Assembly (NCBI RefSeq): GCF_963576545.1 | Contig: NC_083649.1 | Span: 9,348,906-9,412,905 of the forward strand | Source: Limanda limanda | Lineage: Eukaryota > Chordata > Actinopteri > Pleuronectiformes > Pleuronectidae | Direction of reading: 5' to 3' | DNA: 64,000 bases | Shown: positions 57,101 through 64,000 of the stretch, one piece after another | Position numbering within the stretch: the first letter of the stretch is position 1 | Layout of the letters: each line of letters begins with the position of its first letter | Notes under the pieces: model-generated | The model's database searches: none | The model's input: the letters and a program-made list of their open reading frames with translations, nothing else | Told to the model about the DNA's origin: nothing | Made by a program: the position numbers and the translations under genes

Positions 57101-60100
57101 GGCGGGAAGGAGCCTCTGCAATTAATTTAGATTGATAAGTCCCATTGTTTTCACTTTTCCAGAAAGGGAAAAAAAAAGATCCTGTGCAGTTTTGGGTAAA
57201 GAGTAAATATTTTTGCTCGCTAGGCAACAGGGTTGAAGCAGAGGCACTGGTGAACATTGGGGATGACTTTCCTCTTCCAGTGGTCCCGGCCCGGCCCGCC
57301 TCCTCGCCGCTCTCTCCCCGCCCACGCAGCCCTGCCTGTCGCAGCCATGACCAATGTCCTCCCAGGACCCTGTAGACCTTCTCCTGTGTAGCTGTGGAGT
57401 TTTTTCCAGGACCATTACCACATATAAAGCACCGAGGATGAGTGGTTATTGTGCATTTCCATCCCGGTTTATGACAATTCTCCCCTCTGCTGTCTGGTGG
57501 AAGGTGGAAAAACGCTCTCAGTGGCCGGGCAGTACATGAACAACATCCTGCCGTCTATTCTGGATTCCTGCTGTGCTGGCTTGTGTAAAAGAAAATGACA
57601 GTTTCCTGTGCAGTGTGAAGTGCTCTATTTTTGGTGCTTTGGTATGTCAAGATATTTTCGTCACGTGAACTCAAAAGGACTTTGTTGCCAGAATTGTCAG
57701 CGACTGTAAAAACTCTTTCAGAGACTCATCAGAGGAGTGAAGCAGCTTGAATCCCACAGTCAACCCAAACCGTCCACATTTTGAATTTTTCAAACTGGGA
57801 TAAACCTTTTTTTGTAAGGATTTGTTGTTCAGTTGAAACGTTTGCATGACGTTCGCAGTAATCCTCCTCCGGCTGTCCTAATTTGTCCGGGAAGAAATCC
57901 TGTGCTCAGTGACTTTCCATAGAAAAACACCAAATCCTCTTCTGTTTACCCAGCTCCAAAACACTGGGATTAGGTCACAGTCCCGCACGCACACTGTCAT
58001 TAAGTGTGGGAGTGAAGGTTTAGTGATTGTTGAAGCCAAAGATATATCTTTACGTGTAAGGGTTCAGGGTTCAGATGAACTGAAAGTCTATTTTAAAAGA
58101 TTTTAATACATGTTTTAATTTAAAGTTGTGTTGTTTAGAACAGTTTGTTTTGTAGGCAGGACACAGCTAAGCACCCATATCAAGAATTTCCTCCTGTGAC
58201 AATATCTGTTGCTCGGTGAAAATATATTTTGAGAAAACGTTTGCGTTAAAACACACAGATGTGAGTGGTTATATTCAAACTAAGCCTAGTACAAACACAA
58301 TGCTTTCAGCAAATTGTATATATATGCATTGCAACTTTGCCAAACACGTAACACAATATAAATTGATTGATCTGGTGTGACAAAGGCTAGCATGAGCGCT
58401 AACCACTTTGGAATAACTGAATCCTTCCATGCCAGAATACAGGGTGTTTCCCCTGGTCCTTCTTTTCTATGTGAATGCCGCATAATGCATATTGACTCTT
58501 ATTGGTTCTACCCTGCGTCGGTACAGTTCATTCTAACTGAGATGTTTCCCCCCCTTAAAAACACTGTCTGGTGTAACAGCGACATGACTGACAAAACGAG
58601 GACATGGTCAGTGACCCTGGAAGGTCGGAGCAAATCAGGATCAACATCACCGATGCCCTGTGTAAATGTTTTAATCCAGTTAACATTTCAGTGCAGTCAC
58701 GAGCTGGAAATGCTTTGTAATAGCAGCTCAATCAGGATTTATTACGCTTTTTTCTCATTTCTCATCAAGATTAAAGTCTGTCATTAGTTGCACATAGTGA
58801 TTATGTAGACTCTCATATCGAGCGTACCCAGATCCTCCATCTTGAAATGGTTGTGGTCGTACGGGATCATCTCAGACTCGGGGCTCCACCACCACAGCCA
58901 CTGAATAGAATGAAGTCTTCCTCGCCAAAAACCAGGGTTGCAACAACAACAAAAAAATCAAAACACCACGACGGTTGTGGTATCTGGTCAAAGCGTTGTC
59001 TCATTCATGTCGTGACAAACGGTTAGTGTTATTCTCACAACCACAAAATAGCACAGGCAGTTCAACTCCAGCGATGTCATGGTTACACGGTCGCAGTAGT
59101 TTTGTTACTTTGGGGAGAAAACTGTGAAAAATTAATGACTTCCTGTCGGCGTGGTTACAGGAAAACCACGAGAGCCCCATTTACAGTGAACTAAAAATGT
59201 AGAATAATGCAGAAATAATGAGAAATCATATTTGGAAATGAAATGACAGAATCCTGTGGCACATCCACTACATAACTGTGGCGGCAGTGGGAAACAGCTG
59301 TCTCTTGCGATGTTTTCTATGAATTACTGAAGTGTAATATGTCGCTGTTTGTGGTCGAAAGACCTGAATGTCTGTGAATGAGACAGTTTGAGGCTTATAG
59401 GGAAAAAACCCTCAATAAATGCTGTCTGCGTTTAGATTCATTAAGTGTGATCAGGAGGCTTTAATGCAAAATCTCCTGTCTCAGATTATGTGCTGTTAGT
59501 TTGCCAAACAGCACCACCGCATGGATTTAAGTTATATGTGGTGTGACAGGTTGGATAGGGGTTTAAATCATATTTCTGCTTCATTATTTAATGTGTTGAA
59601 CGCATCTCAACACATAGTTTGGATGTGAAAACACTGAAGACTTATATAAAATGCAGTTGAACAGTTATAGTAAGTTCATTATGTATTTCACTGGCAGATG
59701 CATTAACGGGGGAATCAGACAGTTGCTGGGTTGTAATGGAAATGGAAAGCTCTATTGATTGTCCAATGACTGCAGTCTCCTGCATGCTGTTACAGGCCAG
59801 TCGGGAGAGTGGGCAGTAGTTGACAAAGAGGGGTGTGTGTGCGTGTGTGTGTGTGTGTGTGTAAGGGACCCATGCATGAGGGCACACCCCTCACTGCGGT
59901 ATCATAAATCTGATAAAAACTCACTGTTGAATTAAAATTCTCCTACTGGATTAAATCATTACATTTGATAATTTTTGCAGTGAAACAAGCAGTTTGCTTC
60001 GATGCATTTCTCACTGTTTTCTAACTAGACTGAAAACTGCAAGTCTGTTATTTATTTTTCAGTTGCTTGAGCTGCACCAATTAGTTGATTAATCGATCAT

Positions 60101-63100
60101 CGGAAAGTGAATCAGCAGCTATTTTCATAAGCAATTAATCATTTTAGTTATTTTTTCAAGTACAGATAACAAACTGGGTCTGGTTCAGTTCTCATATGTG
60201 ACATGTGAGGATATATAAATTTTTGTCATTTTATCGTTTACTAATTGATAAATTGAATAATCATTGCTGCACAATTGTGTAATCACCACAATTGTCAGTC
60301 CTGATAGTTTGTGCGTTTTAAGCTGCAGACTTTGATGATGTCTGAAGTGTTTCTCGTCTACGTCAGGCTAAAAATAATATTCTACACGTCATCTCCATGA
60401 AAGAGTTGAAGGTATCAGGATCCACTCCCTGTTCTCTCCTCCCTGTGAACGTCTGAGCTAATGAGCGACAGTTTTAGGGCAGCGTGCGCCATGTGCTCTC
60501 TGCAGTGATGATCTATGCTGGTGCTATGTTTCCAGCCACTGATGACGGTGCGTTGTAATGTGCTGCTTCAGGGTGTGGTTGCTGCCGGCCCATATCACAC
60601 CACTCCATCACCAACACACACACACACACACACACAGGCGCAGGAACACATGTATTATGAGCTCAGCAGATATGAAGCTTGTTTCACTCGAGCTACATAC
60701 AAAACCTTTTTTATGCTCGTTGCTCTTTTCCTCTGACATGAGAAGGAGTGGCTGCAGTTCATTGCAGTGATGAAACAACGGGTCCGCAGCCAAGAAATCT
60801 CCTCACACATGTGTTAAAGGGAGAATAGAGAAGTCTGTCTTCTCTGCAGGATCCATTTTACTGAACGTGGACTGAGGTACAAGCTAATATTATTGTTTTT
60901 CACAATAACTTGTTTCTCCAGTACATTGCGTGGTTATTCATAGCAAACTGTCATTGACAGGCAGTAACCGATGATTCTTTTCACAATGGATTCATTGAGC
61001 TGTAATCTCATATGAGAGCGGCAGCGGTTAAAATCAATCAGATTAAATTTCACCAGCAGATCCTTTGTTGATCAGATTGTCATCTTTTCCTAGATGAAAA
61101 GCACCAAACATCTTCTTTTCTTGACGTCTTTTTATTTTATTAGTATTCAATGTTTTATGGACAAATAAAACAATTGATTAATCTAGAAAATAAACAGTTG
61201 ATTGATCTCTAATGAAATTAGTAATTCATTGACTTCCTACAGTCAGACTTGGCAAAATAGAATTAAGAATTCCGTCTTTCCATTTGAGCTGATACCAACC
61301 TATGTTAAATCTTTCTGCTTGATAAATGACTGAACTTATAGGATTTATGCAGAGCTTAAAATTTGGGGAAAAGAGTGAACCCCAAAGGGATCAGAGCAGC
61401 AACAAGGATTCTGCTGGGAGAACTAATCCACATGTGATTAACACAAACATGAATACGACTGAATAGTGTGTGGGGGTGGAGGAAGGAGCAGAAGCAGCGT
61501 ACAGTACTCCCATGAAGGTATCAGACATGTCAGATCATACTGGCTGCACCACAAACCTGCATAAACACATATTACTGGGACTACAAACAGCAGTTCTATT
61601 AAATAGGTGGTGAATGAAATGTCATGAATTGGTGGAAATGTCTTCAGTTAGCTCATAAAACACAAATATAGTCAGCACAGAATCAAATAAGAGGAAATAA
61701 AAACAGCAAATTGTTATGTGCAACATGACCTGAATCATCATTTCTGGCTATTTGATCAATCTAGAAATCCTTCCTGCCCTGATTAAGTGTAAACAGTTAA
61801 TTCACAGACGACTCATCCAACCAGCTGCACAAGTACCCGTCTACAAACCATCACCCCCCCTCCCCCCCCGCCCATGTTGTCCTCCGCCCTGTTCAGCAGC
61901 AGCCAGTTGAAACCCGAGCAGCCGTCCAATAAGTCAGCAAAACCAGGCCCGCTCTCCCCTCCTCTCTCTCTCTCTCCAGGCTCCCTCTCCCTGCAGTCGC
62001 CATGACAACAGAGTTAGTCCTTGGCGCAGCAGCAGCAGCAGCAGATTTGATGTCCGACTGTGATGTCATGGCAACGCCCAGATCACACCACATTACCAGA
62101 CTTGGGGCTGAAGGCTCCCTCAGACATGACTGTGCTGTAGAGACATTGTGTGTGTGCATCACATTCAGGGATTGTTCGTTTCTAATGGAGATGTTTTATA
62201 ATATCCTGCCTCGTAAAGTGATCAATAATCCACAGTGGCAAATGTAGGTCTCTAGGATGAATGGATTTTACTGAGAATATAACATCCACAGATTCTGTTG
62301 CACAACCAGATCTGGATAAAGGCTGTTTGGATGTTAATCTGTGATCAGTCGTAAAAAGCAGCTTCACTTCTGTGTCCTGCAGCTTCAGCTTCAGATATGT
62401 TATCACCATGAGTGGTTCAGGTAATTTATAAGTTACAGACTCTCTATGAATATCATCTCCTGCTGTAAAGATTGAACATAATGATTTATCATCACTTGAT
62501 GCTTCTTGTTCTCTGAGGCTTCAGGACATTTCTTTCAGTGAGAGATTTAATCTGTTGTGTCTGAGCGAAAAGTAATCCCACAAACACAACCCAACATATT
62601 ACAGAATTAAGGTTTTATCAGGATCACCGTGGAAACATGAGTTGTTTTTGCAAAGCATACGTTGATGTGATCAGACTGGAACAAATTCATCAGTATATTT
62701 CACCACTTAATATCTTTTGAAGGCAGCCACATTGTGACAGTCGCAATGATGAAGATGAAAACAAGCATAAATTTGAGAACCAGTAATCTAATTTACTTTT
62801 AATCTTTTTTAATGAGCACACAGAGAGAAAACAAGGAACAGAGTCAAACACATGACGCCTCGATGCAAGAAACACTTCAGTTTCTTTTTAACTGAATTCT
62901 TGTTCAGGACGCACACACAGATCCAGACTAACATTACAATAATGAAAGTCATTGCATGTTTAATTTTAAATGGCTTCAATATGCCACATCTATCAGGACG
63001 TCATAAGTGTGACATGTATGACAAGGGCGGAGCAAGGTTTATCTTATTTGTTTGGCTCACTTGATCGATACTGATTGAAGTGGCTGATGCTGATATAAAC

Positions 63101-63988
63101 TATTATAGTTTTATAGTTTAACTACTTTATCGACCAATGCATAAATAAAAAAAATGGCAATGATTCCTAAGATGTCATTATCAAACCTTTATGACAAACA
63201 ATGGAAATTGAAGCTTGATATTTTACAGTTCAACCATAACCTTTATTTAATGACTATAAATAAAAGTAAAACCCAAATACAACCAAACATAAACAACTTG
63301 AATAAAGAAAATAAGGGTAATTTATTTTAGCAATATATAAATATAATAATAATATAAACACAAATTCACATCTTTTATGCATGTTTTTAGTCCGTAAAAT
63401 ACAAGTTTTTAAATCTGCGATATGTCTATGAATGGTTCATATTGGCAGATTTTTATAATAATCGATCCAGCACAACAGTGAGCGTGGGTGTGAAGAAAAC
63501 ATGGATGCAAATATGAGGTTTTTCTCGCAGCTGGAATCAATCGCCTTCACTACACAAGACCACAGGGAGAGAGGACAGTGTGTGGTCCTGTCCACAGCCC
63601 AACTGTGCGTGGTGTGTTCACATGGGACAACAGCGACAAACATGCCCTGTCTCTTTCCATCTCTGGATGAATGAATGAATGAGACATTGTCCGTCTCCTC
63701 TGTCTGGGGGAAAGGAAAGATAATATTTAACGACAGAGAAATAGGGAAGCATTGTTCAATTCCAAATATAGAACCCGGAGCTATCTGGCAGATATTCCTC
63801 CTGGGAGATGATGCCAGCCCAAACTGGGTCTTTGTTGCAAGAACATTCGATTGAACTCTTCTGTCTCTCCTTCTCCCCCCCCCATCATTCTCTCTACAGA
63901 GCGACAGGCTTCTGATCAAGGGCGGGAGGATCGTGAACGATGACCAGTCCTTCCATGCCGACATCTACATGGAGGATGGCGTCATTAA
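47794..63988 (+). CDS. dpysl3: Dihydropyrimidinase-like 3 (CRMP4), 5' part; gene continues past window
   Basis: Collapsin response mediator protein 4, a cytosolic, enzymatically inactive relative of dihydropyrimidinase. It forms tetramers and regulates tubulin/actin dynamics in growing neurites downstream of semaphorin signalling. Visible exons are alternative first exon 1a (47794-48138), alternative first exon 1b (53042-53080) and shared exon 2 (63900-63988, donor GTAAGT). Exons 1a and 1b both end in phase 0 and so can each join exon 2, which begins [18 protein letters not shown] as in human DPYSL3. The first 30 or so residues of the dihydropyrimidinase-like fold are covered; the amidohydrolase-like barrel lies beyond the right edge. 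The two first exons imply two promoters about 5 kb apart, known in mammals as long and short CRMP4 isoforms. Confidence 0.95.
49605..49880 (+). mobile_element. Dispersed fish retroelement-like repeat
   Basis: Begins with AAGGCAAAATTATTTGTATA and GCACATTTCAGCAACAAGGC, followed by AATTCAGCGTGATTTCCATA and an A-rich body. This is the typical start of a very common teleost repeat ('ttatttgtatagcacatttc...aaggcaattcaaagtgctttac'). It lies in the intron after dpysl3 exon 1a. No coding capacity. Confidence 0.55.
51925..51976. repeat. (GT)26 microsatellite
   Basis: A perfect GT run flanked by G-rich sequence (GGGGGGGTAG after it and a run of ten G at about 51806-51815 before it). It sits about 1.1 kb upstream of dpysl3 exon 1b. 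Confidence 0.93.
52720..53041 (+). promoter_or_regulatory. dpysl3: Putative promoter and 5'UTR of dpysl3 short isoform
   Basis: Sequence immediately upstream of exon 1b includes an inverted CCAAT box (CTGATTGGCCAG around 52728-52739) and GC-rich stretches (GGGAGGGGCCGGCTGAGAG at about 52851-52869). No TATA box is evident. The exon 1b ATG follows at 53042 (AAACATGT context). The 226-codon open frame on the opposite strand across this area is not supported as a gene. Confidence 0.5.
53042..53080 (+). CDS. dpysl3: dpysl3 exon 1b, short-isoform N-terminus (13 codons)
   Basis: Encodes [13 protein letters not shown], then a donor GTGAGT. Human DPYSL3 begins [13 protein letters not shown] before SDRLLIKGG, so identity of this exon and its splice to 63900 is clear. 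It ends in phase 0 like exon 1a. Confidence 0.96.
54288..55280 (+). repeat. Direct tandem duplication, two ~495-bp copies
   Basis: Copy 1 is 54288-54783 and copy 2 is 54784-55280. Both run from a TTT-GGGGGG start through GACTGCGCCTGTTGTAATC to AACTCTAAAGAAACAG. The copies differ by scattered substitutions (for example ATCAGAGGG/ATTAGAGGG, GATACTGCTCAGAG/GATGCTGCTCAAAG) and a few small indels. The unit is non-coding and of no repeat family I recognise. Confidence 0.92.
55427..55560 (+). repeat. Dispersed repeat, copy A
   Basis: Landmarks CACCACGATGATTGTGG, TAACAAGTGGTTAGTGTTAT and CCCACAACCACAAATATC recur in the same order at 58968-59105 in this intron. Divergence is substantial, so this is an old family. 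Confidence 0.55.
55813..56170. mobile_element. MITE-like element
   Basis: Starts near TTCACTATATAGTGACTTCT and ends near GATGCATTGTGGGAAAAACA then ATGAGTTCACTATATAGG. The ends are related (TTCACTATATAG), and the 'GCATTGTGGG...TTCACTATATAG' end is a familiar feature of short non-autonomous fish DNA transposons. No coding capacity. Confidence 0.45.
58968..59105 (+). repeat. Dispersed repeat, copy B
   Basis: Landmarks CACCACGACGGTTGTGGTAT, TGACAAACGGTTAGTGTTAT and CTCACAACCACAAAATAGC match copy A at 55427-55560. Like copy A it continues into a 'CAGTTCAACTCCAGCGATGT' type segment (copy A: CGTTTGACCCCAGCAGGGTC). Confidence 0.55.
60065..60275. mobile_element. MITE-like 'TTGATTAATCGAT' repeat
   Basis: Contains AGTTGATTAATCGATCATCG and AGCAATTAATCATTTTAGTT at one side and ACTAATTGATAAATTGAATA at the other, a pattern typical of a frequent teleost MITE. 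A further fragment of the same type (ACAATTGATTAATCTAGAAA) is at about 61170-61190. Confidence 0.45.
63900..63988 (+). CDS. dpysl3: dpysl3 exon 2 (shared by both isoforms)
   Basis: Acceptor TCTCTACAG; reads [18 protein letters not shown] then [12 protein letters not shown]; donor GTAAGT at 63989. Length 89 nt leaves phase 2 for the next exon, which is outside the window. Corresponds to the start of the dihydropyrimidinase-like domain. Confidence 0.96.
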
Positions 63989-64000
63989 GTAAGTCGTCCA

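Larger units (their letters stand above)
53081..63899 (+). other. dpysl3: dpysl3 intron before exon 2 (10.8 kb)
   Basis: Contains a recent 495-bp tandem duplication (54288-55280), paired diverged repeats (55427-55560 and 58968-59105), a MITE-like element (55813-56170), repeat ends near 60065-60275 and 61085-61215, and small CA/TG tracts (54129-54157, 59829-59862, 60614-60636). It also has a C-rich, G-quadruplex-prone patch at 61854-61873. I saw no exon with family resemblance inside it. Confidence 0.6.

Overview
This is vertebrate, almost certainly ray-finned fish, nuclear DNA. Coding sequence is cut into many short exons with GT-AG (once GC-AG) introns. There are long (CA)n/(TG)n tracts, tRNA-derived SINE, LINE and LTR remnants, and exon sequences close to known vertebrate proteins. 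No bacterial operon, CRISPR array, rRNA or complete tRNA gene was seen. Nothing in the window argues for an entirely new biological system. The noteworthy signals are unusual splicing architecture, alternative promoters and exons, and recent rearrangements in introns.

Layout: (1) 206-6154, + strand: the 3' half of p4ha2, the collagen prolyl 4-hydroxylase alpha-2 subunit, including a tandem pair of alternative exons; its 5' exons lie left of the window. (2) 9253-16908, - strand: a complete 14-exon SLC6 neurotransmitter/osmolyte transporter (GABA/betaine/taurine/creatine branch, 605 aa), convergent with p4ha2. (3) 17183-19276: a retroelement-rich spacer with LTR-like elements and a SINE nested in an older repeat. 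(4) about 19970-42050, + strand: jakmip2, with a GC-rich non-coding first exon, an 8.4-kb first intron, 22 coding exons (822 aa) and a long 3'UTR. (5) about 47590-63988, + strand: the 5' part of dpysl3 (CRMP4), with two alternative first coding exons (115 and 13 codons) and the shared second exon at the right edge; the gene continues beyond the window.

The neighbours p4ha2, jakmip2 and dpysl3 correspond to genes found on human chromosome 5q31-q32, so the block looks like conserved vertebrate synteny. p4ha2 acts in the ER on procollagen. The SLC6 protein would be a plasma-membrane Na+/Cl- symporter. jakmip2 and dpysl3 are both neuronal cytoskeleton-associated proteins. No shared pathway is implied by the arrangement. 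The slc6 and jakmip2 genes are divergently oriented across the transposon-rich spacer.

Exon boundaries were placed by hand from splice consensus, reading-frame continuity and remembered family sequence. The exon-length sums (slc6 1818 nt, jakmip2 2469 nt, both divisible by 3) support them. Transcript ends, promoters and repeat family names are inference.
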